30,926 bases of DNA. Origin: an uncultured Chitinophagaceae bacterium (lineage in GTDB: Bacteria; Bacteroidota; Bacteroidia; Chitinophagales; Chitinophagaceae). This document shows positions 7,007-15,870 of this stretch, in pieces. The notes beneath the pieces were generated by a model, which ran no database searches, was not told the DNA's origin, and was given only the letters and a program-made list of their open reading frames with translations. Position 1 is the first letter of the stretch. Every line of letters starts with the position of its first letter. The position numbers and the translations under genes are program-made. The DNA is taken from the NCBI GenBank assembly GCA_946885665.1, contig CAMPGT010000013.1, forward strand, positions 1 to 30,926. The letters are read 5' to 3'.

Positions 7007-8842
7007 ATGTGTGGAATCGTTGCTTACATCGGGCACAGGGAAGCTTACCCCGTTATCCTCAAAGGATTGAAAAGGCTGGAGTACCGGGGTTATGACAGTT
7101 CCGGAGTGGCCCTGCTGAACGACGGACTGAAAGTTTACAAAAAGAAAGGAAAAGTTGCCGAGCTCGAAGAATCGCTCATCGGCAGGGAAGTTCATTCCAA
7201 CAGCGGCATTGGTCATACCCGCTGGGCCACCCACGGCGAACCCAGCGACCGCAATGCGCATCCCCATATTTCCGCGAACGGAAAGATAGCCATGATCCAC
7301 AACGGGATCATCGAAAACTACGCCCTCCTCAAACAGGAACTCGTAAAAAAAGGATACACCTTCACCAGTGATACCGACACGGAAGTGCTGCTGAAATTCA
7401 TTGAAGACATCCAGGTCAATAACCAGGTAGGGCTCGAAGAGGCCGTACGCATCGCGCTGAGGCGCGTGGTGGGCGCCTATGTGATCGTGCTCATCGACCA
7501 GGATAATCCCGACACGCTTATCGCCGCCCGCAAAGGAAGCCCCCTGGTGATCGGCATCGGAAAAGACGAGCATTTCCTGGCATCGGATGCCTCGCCGATC
7601 ATCGAATACACGAAAGAAGTGGTGTATGTGAACGACTACGAGCTGGCGATTATCAGGCCGGATGAACTTGTATTGAAAAATCTCGGAAATGAGAAGATCA
7701 CTCCCTTCATCCAGAAACTGGATCTTGAACTCGCGAAGATCGAGAAGGGCGGGTTCGACCATTTTATGCTGAAGGAAATATTCGAGCAACCCGAAACGAT
7801 ATTCGACTGCCTGAGGGGAAGGATGGACGCGAAAGCCGGCCACATCAGGATGGCAGGTGTCGATAAAAATATAGAACAGCTTAAAAACGCCAACCGTTTC
7901 ATCATCATCGCGTGCGGCACGAGCTGGCACGCCGGACTGATTGCCGAATACATCATCGAAGAACTTTGCCGTATACCGGTCGAAGTGGAATATGCGTCAG
8001 AGTTCCGTTATCGTAATCCCGTAGTGCGAAAGGGAGACGTGATATTCGCTGTTTCGCAGAGCGGCGAAACAGCCGACACGCTTGTGGCCATAGAAAGGGC
8101 GAAGGAGCAGGGCGCATTTATTTTTGGGATCGTGAACGTGGTGGGCTCGTCTATTGCGAGAGTTGCCGATGCGGGAGCTTATACGCATGCCGGCCCCGAG
8201 ATAGGCGTTGCCAGTACGAAGGCGTTTACGGCGCAGCTTGCCGTGCTCACAATGATCGCGTTGAAAATTGCAAAAGAAAAGGGATCGATCGACCAGAAAA
8301 GGTTCATGCATCTGTTGAATGAACTGCACGACGTTTCCGACAAGGTGAAGATCCTTCTCGAATCCAATGAATCGATAAAAAAGCTGGGAATAAAATACAA
8401 AGATGCCAACAACGCGCTGTACCTGGGAAGGGGGTACAACTTTCCTGTGGCGCTGGAGGGCGCCTTAAAGCTTAAAGAGATCTCTTACATACATGCAGAA
8501 GGATATCCCGCAGCGGAAATGAAACACGGACCCATCGCGCTTGTCGATGAGCATCTGCCCGTGATCATCGTGGCAACAAAAGACTCTTACCACGAAAAGA
8601 TCGTCAGTAACATACAGGAGATAAAAGCCAGGAAGGGAAAAGTTATTGCGGTGATTTCGGCAGGTGATGATGCGATAGCCGGCATGGCCGATGATGTGAT
8701 GGTTGTTCCGGAAGCCGACGAACTGGTGGCGCCAATGGTGAGCACAATACCTTTGCAGCTACTTGCGTATCACATGGGCGTGGCCAGGGGATCGGATGTG
8801 GACAAGCCGAGGAACCTCGCGAAGAGCGTGACGGTGGAGTGA
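7007..8842 (+). CDS. glmS: Glutamine--fructose-6-phosphate aminotransferase (isomerizing)
   Basis: A full-length, 611-residue GlmS that makes glucosamine 6-phosphate from fructose 6-phosphate and glutamine. This is the first step towards UDP-GlcNAc for peptidoglycan and lipid A. The N-terminal MCGIVAYIG supplies Cys2, the glutaminase nucleophile after removal of Met1. The glutamine-amidotransferase domain spans about 1-220 (RGYDSSGVALL, GIGHTRWATHG, HNGIIEN). Two SIS sugar-isomerase domains follow (CGTSWHAG, SQSGETADT, GVASTKAFTAQ; then GRGYNFPVALEGALKLKE, HAEGYPAAEMKHGP). The C-terminus PRNLAKSVTVE is the conserved ending. The 78 bases upstream show neither a glmS ribozyme nor a clear promoter, so read-through from mgtE is possible. 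A GC-rich hairpin with a T-run follows. Confidence 0.97.
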   Translation: MCGIVAYIGHREAYPVILKGLKRLEYRGYDSSGVALLNDGLKVYKKKGKVAELEESLIGREVHSNSGIGHTRWATHGEPSDRNAHPHISANGKIAMIHNGIIENYALLKQELVKKGYTFTSDTDTEVLLKFIEDIQVNNQVGLEEAVRIALRRVVGAYVIVLIDQDNPDTLIAARKGSPLVIGIGKDEHFLASDASPIIEYTKEVVYVNDYELAIIRPDELVLKNLGNEKITPFIQKLDLELAKIEKGGFDHFMLKEIFEQPETIFDCLRGRMDAKAGHIRMAGVDKNIEQLKNANRFIIIACGTSWHAGLIAEYIIEELCRIPVEVEYASEFRYRNPVVRKGDVIFAVSQSGETADTLVAIERAKEQGAFIFGIVNVVGSSIARVADAGAYTHAGPEIGVASTKAFTAQLAVLTMIALKIAKEKGSIDQKRFMHLLNELHDVSDKVKILLESNESIKKLGIKYKDANNALYLGRGYNFPVALEGALKLKEISYIHAEGYPAAEMKHGPIALVDEHLPVIIVATKDSYHEKIVSNIQEIKARKGKVIAVISAGDDAIAGMADDVMVVPEADELVAPMVSTIPLQLLAYHMGVARGSDVDKPRNLAKSVTVE

Positions 8843-8903
8843 GGGGCAAAGGTGAAAGGGAGACGGGATGGTCCTCCCCCCGGTCCCTCCTTCGTCGGGA
8901 CCA

Positions 8904-8928
8904 CCCCCTCCAGAGGGGGATAGTTTTT
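8904..8928 (+). terminator. Intrinsic terminator-like hairpin after glmS
   Basis: CCCCCTC (8904-8910) pairs with GAGGGGG (8913-8919) and is followed by ATAGTTTTT. A second hairpin, GGTCCC with GGGACC (8882-8902), lies just before it. The placement 60 bases behind the glmS stop fits transcription termination, although the segment also belongs to a repeat-like GC-rich block related to 425-446. Confidence 0.6.
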
Positions 8929-8973
8929 CAGTTTTAACTTTTAAGTTTTAAGTTTTGCCCGAAGGGCAACTGC
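8925..8973. repeat. TTTTAAG/TTTTAAC heptads plus TTTTGCCCGAAGGGC hairpin
   Basis: Seven in-phase 7-base units: TTTTCAG, TTTTAAC, TTTTAAG, TTTTAAG, TTTTGCC, CGAAGGG and CAACTGC. The segment GCCC-GAA-GGGC forms a small hairpin. The order heptads then TTTTGCCCGA matches the minus strand of 425-498, so the two loci are copies of one compound repeat in opposite orientation. It ends nine bases before the ATG of the DUF4954 gene and so must form its 5' untranslated or promoter region. Confidence 0.7.
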
Positions 8974-8982
8974 AAATCAACG

Positions 8983-11172
8983 ATGAACCAAATCAAGAAA
9001 AATCCAGTCACCTCATTAGGATATAATTTTATCCCCCATGATAAATTAAAGGGACACGACGAATATTTTCTCCGCAACAGGCAAAACAACAACGGCATCA
9101 ACTACCGCGGTCTCACCGCTTACGAGATAGAGGTCCTCGTTCGCAACCGCAACACTTCCGACAACTGGAACAATATTCTCGTGTCAAATGCTTTCAACCC
9201 CGAGCAGGTACACAACTGCAAATTTTATGGCCTGGTGCGCATCGGCAAGCTGGAACCGTACTATCTTGAGTTCAACAACCTGCGCCGGCCAGTGGGCCTG
9301 TACAACAGCACCATCATCAGTTGCGACTTCGGAGACAACGTTGTAGTGGACAACGTGAATTACATCTCCCATTACATCACCGGCAATGAGGTGATCATCG
9401 TGAATGTGAACGAACTCGCCACCACCGATTATGCAAAATTCGGCAACGGCGCCCTTAAAGACGGCGAAGCTGAATCCACCCGCATATGGCTCGAAGTGTG
9501 CAACGAAAACGGCGGGAGAAAAGTCATCCCCTTCGACGGCATGCTTCCGGGCGATGCCTACCTGTGGACACAGTTCCGCGACGACAATGCCCTGCAGTCG
9601 CGCTTTAAAGACCTTACATCGAAACGATTTGATACAAGCCGCGGTTATTATGGAATCATTGGCGACCGTACGGTGATCAAGAACTGCAAGATCATCAAAG
9701 ACGTTAACATTGGCAGCGATGCCTACCTCAAAGGCGCTAATAAACTGAAGAACCTCACGGTCAACTCTTCGGCGGAGGCCACCACGCAGATCGGTGAAGG
9801 ATGCGAACTGGTGAATGGCATCATTGATTATGGCTGCAGAATATTTTACGGCGTGAAGGCGGTACGTTTTTTCATGGCATCGCACTCGCAGTTGAAATAC
9901 GGTGCCCGCCTCATCAATTCGTATCTCGGGAACAATTCCACGATTTCATGTTGCGAGGTACTGAACTCTTTGATCTTTCCCTTTCATGAACAACACCATA
10001 ACAACTCCTTTCTTTGCGCCGCCCTGTTAAACGGGCAAACCAATATCGCAGCGGGCGCCACTATCGGATCCAATCACAATTCACGGAGCCCCGATGGCGA
10101 AATCGTTGCAGGGCGCGGCTTTTGGCCCGGATTGTGCGTGAGCCTGAAACACAATTCAAAATTTGCATCGTTCACCATACTGGCAAAGGGCGACTATCCC
10201 GCAGAGCTGAACATTCCGATTCCATTTTCATTGGTCAGCAACGACGTAACCAACGATGCCCTGCTCGTGATGCCAGGCTATTGGTTCATGTACAACATGT
10301 ATGCACTTGCCAGGAATTCCTGGAAATATGCCGACCGCGACAAGCGAATCGAAAAAAAACAATCGATTGAAAACGATTTTTTGGCTCCGGACACAGTGAA
10401 TGAGATCATCGACTCACTTGAACTTTTTGACATCGCAACCGGACAGTCCTGGCTCGCCAAAAACGGAACTGGGGGCAATGCCCGCGAAACCGGCAGACGA
10501 TTACTGAAAAATAACGACCCGGCACTTGATGACCTTCAAATTACACTCAACCATCTGGAAAATGGTGGCAGAAAGGTGATAATATTAAAAACTCGCGAGG
10601 CCTATGCTATTTTTAGAGAGCTGCTCGTTTACCATGCCGGCAGTCTCCTCACTGCATTCATCAAAGCCAATAAAATCGAGTCATTCAAAAAACTTATTGC
10701 TGCGCTTCCTTCGCGCCTGTCGCTTGCCGAATGGAAAAACATCGGTGGGCAGTTGATCAGAAGCGACGAGATCAATAAAATGACCGCGCAGCTCAAATCC
10801 GGAAAGCTCGACAGTTGGAACGACATTCATTTATTTTATGCCAGCCAGGCAAAAAATTATCCTTTCGAGAAACTCGTTCACGCCCTTGCAGCAGTCAGGA
10901 AAGTGGAAGGCCTCTCGTTAAAGGATCCGCAGCAGCTTCGACAAATTTTAACGGCGAGCGTTGCCACCAGGAAATGGATGGTTGAGCAGATATATCAATC
11001 GCGGGAAAAGGATTACACCAACCCTTTCCGGCAAATGGTGTATGGCAACACCCGTGAAATGGAAAAAGTAGTGGGCAGCCTGGCAGAGAATCCCTTCATC
11101 CAACAAGAAAAAGAAGAACTGTCGAGATATAAGCGTTCGGTAAATGTCATCATCAAAAAATTAGGTTTATAA
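8983..11172 (+). CDS. DUF4954-type protein with predicted left-handed beta-helix
   Basis: A 729-residue protein I recognise as resembling the DUF4954 family of Bacteroidota; its function is not established. Residues of about 225-400 show the short-period Gly/Val/Ile pattern of left-handed parallel beta-helices found in sugar-nucleotide acyl- and nucleotidyltransferases (GDRTVIKNCKIIKDVNIGSDAYL, AEATTQIGEGCELVNGIIDYGCRI). This is followed by the motif IGSNHNSRSPDGE. The remaining third is probably helical and ends in a charged segment. There is no signal peptide or membrane segment, so it should be cytoplasmic. Its position directly behind glmS, on the same strand, hints at a link to amino-sugar or nucleotide-sugar metabolism; that is inference. 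The ATG at 8983 is the first start after the repeat. Confidence 0.75.
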   Translation: MNQIKKNPVTSLGYNFIPHDKLKGHDEYFLRNRQNNNGINYRGLTAYEIEVLVRNRNTSDNWNNILVSNAFNPEQVHNCKFYGLVRIGKLEPYYLEFNNLRRPVGLYNSTIISCDFGDNVVVDNVNYISHYITGNEVIIVNVNELATTDYAKFGNGALKDGEAESTRIWLEVCNENGGRKVIPFDGMLPGDAYLWTQFRDDNALQSRFKDLTSKRFDTSRGYYGIIGDRTVIKNCKIIKDVNIGSDAYLKGANKLKNLTVNSSAEATTQIGEGCELVNGIIDYGCRIFYGVKAVRFFMASHSQLKYGARLINSYLGNNSTISCCEVLNSLIFPFHEQHHNNSFLCAALLNGQTNIAAGATIGSNHNSRSPDGEIVAGRGFWPGLCVSLKHNSKFASFTILAKGDYPAELNIPIPFSLVSNDVTNDALLVMPGYWFMYNMYALARNSWKYADRDKRIEKKQSIENDFLAPDTVNEIIDSLELFDIATGQSWLAKNGTGGNARETGRRLLKNNDPALDDLQITLNHLENGGRKVIILKTREAYAIFRELLVYHAGSLLTAFIKANKIESFKKLIAALPSRLSLAEWKNIGGQLIRSDEINKMTAQLKSGKLDSWNDIHLFYASQAKNYPFEKLVHALAAVRKVEGLSLKDPQQLRQILTASVATRKWMVEQIYQSREKDYTNPFRQMVYGNTREMEKVVGSLAENPFIQQEKEELSRYKRSVNVIIKKLGL

Positions 11173-11193
11173 GATCGATCGTGTCTTATAACC
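11152..11193 (-). terminator. Terminator of the T9SS cargo genes, hairpin shared by convergent genes
   Basis: GGTTTATAAGA (11164-11174) and TCTTATAACC (11184-11193) pair with one bulged base around a nine-base loop. On the minus strand the hairpin is followed by TAATTTTTT, a good intrinsic terminator for the T9SS genes. The plus-strand side overlaps the TAA stop of the DUF4954 gene (11170-11172) and is followed by a weaker T-rich run. Confidence 0.65.
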
Positions 11194-11201
11194 AATCTTC
11201 A

Positions 11202-13268
11202 TTACCTTTTTATAAAGCGCAATGCCGGTTGATTAAATGTTCCGGATACTTCCCGTATCCCATATATTCCCGGACTTAATTCATCAACCGGAACGGATAC
11301 CAGCGAACTGCCTCTTTTGAGAGCAACAGTCATCACTTTCCTCAATGAACCCTGCGCATCAAACACAGTCAACCGCAGCCGGGCATCTTCAAGCGTTACG
11401 GCCGAAAGCAATAATGCATCGCTCACAACATTCGATCCTTCAATCGCGAACCGCCGGCTGCTTTCTTTTTCTATTTTAACCGGACGGCTCTCATGCCAGG
11501 CGATACCTGTCGACGTCTTCACCCTGACGCGGTAAAAGGAATTTATGTAGCCAGCCCTGTAAGGTAAGCTGTAGGAGTCTTGCCCTTTCAACGCAGGCAC
11601 CGTTGCGCAGGTAATAAAATTCCTTCCGTCACCCGATTCCTGCAACTCAAATACTTCCGGCACTACTTCTCGCGAATCCACCTTCCACCGGAACAGCAAC
11701 TGCTGCCCACTACGGACCGCCGTAAAAGCGATGGGATATAAAGGAAGCGGGTTTTCCCGGCCCATGGCACTGGCCAGTGCGAACGTTTGACTGTTCGCCG
11801 AAAACCCGCCCGCGGTTACGCTGCTAACCCAACCGTTCGAGCCTGCGCTTCCTGAATAACCTGCATTACCCGCATCGAGCCATGTTCCGCTAACCAGCCT
11901 GCCAACACGCAAATGAGAAAGGTTAGTCACTCCCCCACTGTGCGGATGAACAAACGACAGCTTCACTACTGCACTTGAACCACCGGTTGAAGTGACATTC
12001 CAATATTCCACCGCCGACACATGATGCAATCCTGCTCCCATCGTGCCGCTAAACTGACGGGGATCATCCTTGAAATATTCCACAACGAAGTTTCCGGTTG
12101 CCCGCTCGAGTCTGAGCCATCTCATCTTCATCGACCGGCCCACAGGAAACAGGAACCCTGAATTGCTAAGCCCCTCCTTCTTCAACGGTCCCTCAATTAA
12201 ACTCGCATCACTAAGCGTATCTGCTTCAATGGCGCAAGTGGGCTTCAACGTAAGCAACCACTGATCGCTTGTAACGATCGGCCCCTCCTTCAGTGAAAGC
12301 TTGTAGGGTAGTGAAAGGGCAGACTTCAACAAAGTGACTCCCGGCCCGTTTTTTACGAGTGCAACGTCATTTGTGACGCTTCCCTTTAAAGACAATAATT
12401 GCGTTTGAGGATTCGCAAGCACAATCGAATGCCTGCCGAAACCGGATTCGGTAATCACTCCTCCTGTAAGCTGATTAATGTTTCCCTCGACCTGCAGTGC
12501 CATTGATTTTATGGAACTGCCGAGATTAAATGTGCCCGGTTGTTGTTCGAGATTTCCTTTGATGAAAATGGTGTCGGAAAAATTCAGTGTTAATGTAACG
12601 CCCGCATCAAGCCTGAGATCCTCCCTGATCAGCACCGGGTTGCTTCCCGATGCGGTGTAGTTGCAAGCGCCGCCGGCTGCATCAGCAGTAAGCATCAGCC
12701 GGCCAAACGTCCTTCCGCTCAACGAAATCGTTGAAGATGCAGCAGGAATATTCAATTCAAATATTCCTTTTTCGGTGCCGGCAGTGGCCGACAGCAATTG
12801 TGCGTTTGAGGCATGGCCCGACACGGTATTGTGAATATATTTCCCATTGTTATTGATCCTGACCGAGTCGGCAATAACCACAGCATTTCCTGATTTGGCG
12901 CCTGATGAATTCCTGAAAATACCGCCGCTGCTGATGACCATTCCATAACCAGGACCGGTTACCGTAAGACCCGGCCGGTAAATATTCTGCGGCGGTAATA
13001 CCAATTCAATCGTTTTGCCCGTGGCCGGCGAAATAGTTATCGACCTTACCGTAACAGGCAGAGAAGGCAGCACGACGCCGTAATTTCCGGATACATATGA
13101 ATTATCAAGAATGATGTTGTCCGTTGCTACAGGCAAGCGGTTTCCCGTCCAGTTCAATGCGTTGTTCCATAAATTATTTCCTGCGCCTCCATCCCATTTT
13201 TTCTGGGCAATGATGGCGTTCGCAGAAATAACGAAGGCAAATAAAATGAAATACAAATGGTGCGACAT
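11202..13268 (-). CDS. Secreted protein with T9SS type A sorting domain
   Basis: A 688-residue secreted protein. Residues 1-21 form a signal peptide ending ANAIIAQ. The N-terminal part (WDGGAGNNLWNNALNW) is the start often seen in Bacteroidota beta-rich surface proteins, followed by long Thr/Ser/Asn/Gly-rich beta-strand repeats. Around residues 510-590 lies a fibronectin-like stretch (FRWKVDSREVVPEVFELQESGDGRNF). The last 75 residues, ending LSPGIYGIREVSG...LRFIKR, match a type A C-terminal signal for type IX secretion, which sends proteins across the outer membrane and usually anchors or releases them outside the cell. No enzyme motif is visible; an adhesin or surface-layer role is possible. 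It lies 54 bases behind a paralogue and was probably duplicated from it or vice versa. Confidence 0.85.
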   Translation of the reverse strand: MSHHLYFILFAFVISANAIIAQKKWDGGAGNNLWNNALNWTGNRLPVATDNIILDNSYVSGNYGVVLPSLPVTVRSITISPATGKTIELVLPPQNIYRPGLTVTGPGYGMVISSGGIFRNSSGAKSGNAVVIADSVRINNNGKYIHNTVSGHASNAQLLSATAGTEKGIFELNIPAASSTISLSGRTFGRLMLTADAAGGACNYTASGSNPVLIREDLRLDAGVTLTLNFSDTIFIKGNLEQQPGTFNLGSSIKSMALQVEGNINQLTGGVITESGFGRHSIVLANPQTQLLSLKGSVTNDVALVKNGPGVTLLKSALSLPYKLSLKEGPIVTSDQWLLTLKPTCAIEADTLSDASLIEGPLKKEGLSNSGFLFPVGRSMKMRWLRLERATGNFVVEYFKDDPRQFSGTMGAGLHHVSAVEYWNVTSTGGSSAVVKLSFVHPHSGGVTNLSHLRVGRLVSGTWLDAGNAGYSGSAGSNGWVSSVTAGGFSANSQTFALASAMGRENPLPLYPIAFTAVRSGQQLLFRWKVDSREVVPEVFELQESGDGRNFITCATVPALKGQDSYSLPYRAGYINSFYRVRVKTSTGIAWHESRPVKIEKESSRRFAIEGSNVVSDALLLSAVTLEDARLRLTVFDAQGSLRKVMTVALKRGSSLVSVPVDELSPGIYGIREVSGTFNQPALRFIKR

Positions 13269-13322
13269 ACCTGCAAGGTATCATCGCACCATTCCTTAAA
13301 ACAAGGTAAAAAAACGAGAATG

Positions 13323-15714
13323 TTACTGTTTTATAAACCTGACCGTAGTGCTCTTTTCACCCGCAACATACCCGGTAATCTGGTACATTCCCGGTGACAA
13401 TCTCGACGCATCTATCGTTACATCCTGCGATCCAACGGTGAGGGACACACTTTGTTTTTGAATAATTCTACCGGAAATATCAGTGATCAGCAGTTGCAGC
13501 GTCGCTTTCTTTCCGGAGGTGACCGCCAGTCTCGCACCCGATGTAACGACTGTAGGCATGAGGTTGCCGATTACAACACCGTCAGCACCGCCGTTCGACA
13601 CCACAACAATCGAGGTGTAATTGGCTGAGCCATCCCTGTCAAGCATTTTCAGCCTGTAATAGTTATTGCCTGTAACCATGGCTTCATCAGTAAACTCATA
13701 ATCGAATTGCAAGACGGTACCCGGCACCTCGCCGATCTTATTAAAGTTCACGCCATCCGATGAGCGTAACACTTCAAACATCAACGGCGTACTGTTTTCA
13801 GTTATTTTCCAATTTAATTGTGCCCTATTCTTCCCTGCATTCCTCGCCGTGAACGAAACCACTAGCGTTGGCAAGGGCACCGCCGATTCAAAGTCGATCG
13901 AGAATGCGCCAAAGGAAGATTGCGCCTCAGAACTTACTGTTCCGCTGGTTGCTGTACCCGGACTCACACTTAACCCGGTAGCACCCTGCGCGCTCACCCA
14001 TGCTGTTCCATTATAGCGTGCAACGGTGAGTGTATGGCCGGCCAGTGCCCCGGGTATGGCGCCCGGTATTTCCAACTGAACCGCAGCATCGGATCCGCTG
14101 CCTATCCTTGCAATGTTCCAATAATAATTGGCAACGCCCTGCACAGGAGTCGTAAACGAACCACCATGGTTGCTGTTCACAAAATTACCTTCAAACGTGG
14201 AGACTGAATTATCTGCAGGTATAAGCGTAACGGAACGGTATGTTGTACCTGCTCCTGTTGCCAGCAGCAATGGTTCGGCTGATGCTGATCGCCTCCTGAT
14301 ATTTCCGTTTACAAAGCCCGTTGCAGAAGGAGAATTCAATACAATGTTCGAAACGGAACCCGGGGTCGTGTTATTTATTGTGATGGCGTTGGCGCCTGTG
14401 CTCAGTATTCCTTTATTAGCAGTATTGAAACTTAACCTGCCGACTTGCAATGAGCTCGACAGGGAAACACCGGCAGCATTATTGATCCTGAGCGTTACCT
14501 GGTTGCCCGCATTGTCGAATGTTCCGCTATGTGAATAAATGGTTTGCGCCGTGGTACCGTTCATCTCTATCACGAACAGATCACCGGTTTCATTAACAAC
14601 CGTTGATGATGATGAGAATGTTCCTGCAGTGTGCTGGATATTTCCCTTCACAAATAAAACGGTTGGTTGCGCAGTTACGTTCGTGCTCGACTGCAGGTCG
14701 AGGCTGGTGCCGTTGGCGATCACATTGCCTTCAACATATAAATAGCTGGGCATGTCATTCCCATCGTGCGCCACGGTAACTACAGAATTACCCTGTACAT
14801 CGAGATTGCCTTTTATAATGGCGTACCTATCCGGCAACGAAGACGTAGCATAATAATTGATGAGTACCAGCTCCGTATTGTTTGTATTCAGGATTCTTAA
14901 GTTTCCTTCGATCGTAATATTGAACAGTGATAAATAAACGGGCCCGGCGTCATTGGTTTGATTCGGGCAATCATAGGTAAGATTGCCAACTGATGCGTCT
15001 TCCAGAACGGTCACCCAGGAGTCAATGTTCCCTGTAATGTTTATATCAGAACCTGCATCATAATTTGCAGGTGGAATAAGCGGTCCGTTTGACTGAAGAT
15101 TTAGCGCGGAGCCCGCATCAAAAACAAGATAGTCATTTGCTGTCAGCTCATTTGGAAGAAGGAACCCATCACTCGCTACCGTAATCGATCCGCCGCTATT
15201 TATGTTTAACCTTGTATTAAAACCCGTTGTGCCAAGGTCGAAAGACGCAATGGCATTGTCATTAACATCTCCCGTAAAATACCAGGTACCATCCACCTCA
15301 CCCAATGCATCGCCGGCAAACGCCATCCAAAAGGCCGTATTGGTAACTGCACCGCTTTCGAGGGTACAACCCGCCGAAATTTTCAAACCGGGATTACCGG
15401 CGTTGCTACTGGCTACAGTTGGTACGGTCAACGCCGCCCGTGGCGATAATTTTAACATACTTGCCCGTTCCGGTAACAGAAAGGCTGTTGATCGAAACAC
15501 TGGCATTCAGTGTAACCGTTGCATCATCGTTGAAAATAACGTTAGCTGTAGATGCGGAAGGAAAATCGATAGCAGGACCACCGCCGCTGGTATGCGACCA
15601 GTTGGAATTATCGTTCCAGTTATCATTTGGAGATCCTATCCAATAATAATCCTGGGAAAATCCGCGTAGGGAAAGGGACGAACATACTACAAGGAGTACG
15701 TATAATTGTTTCAT
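13323..15714 (-). pseudogene. Secreted T9SS type A sorting domain protein, split by a frameshift
   Basis: Two overlapping frames make one protein. The N-terminal 102-codon frame (15714 down to 15406) carries a signal peptide (MKQLYVLLVVCSSLSLRGFSQ) and the WIGSPNDNWNDNSNW opening typical of this family. The second frame (15506 down to 13323) continues with LTVPTVASSNAGNPGLKISAG, long beta repeats, a fibronectin-like LNWKITENSTPLMFEVLRSSDGVNF and a type A sorting signal ending LSPGMYQI...VRFIKQ. Reading passes from one frame to the other near the GC-rich bases 15432-15446. The whole span is 2392 bases, one more than a multiple of three, so removing a single base restores a 796-residue protein. 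It may be a true pseudogene, a sequencing error or a phase-variable site. It is the tandem paralogue of the gene at 11202-13268. Confidence 0.8.
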
Positions 15715-15870
15715 ACTGTACAGTTTGATCCGGTCTGCACAGGAAAAGAGGATTCGGTTGTTAGTCTTTAAAAGGAACTTAATGGAGAGTTGGGGCCAAA
15801 ATACACAACAAAGATTTAGAATGCAAGTATATGAGGGAAATTATTAGTTGATGAGCCGGTTGCCGGCCGT

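Noticed and set aside
15840..15870. GC hairpin (GCCGG-CAA-CCGGC) behind der as a terminator
   Set aside because: On the der strand no U-run follows the stem. The T-rich side is on the opposite strand, where no gene is transcribed.
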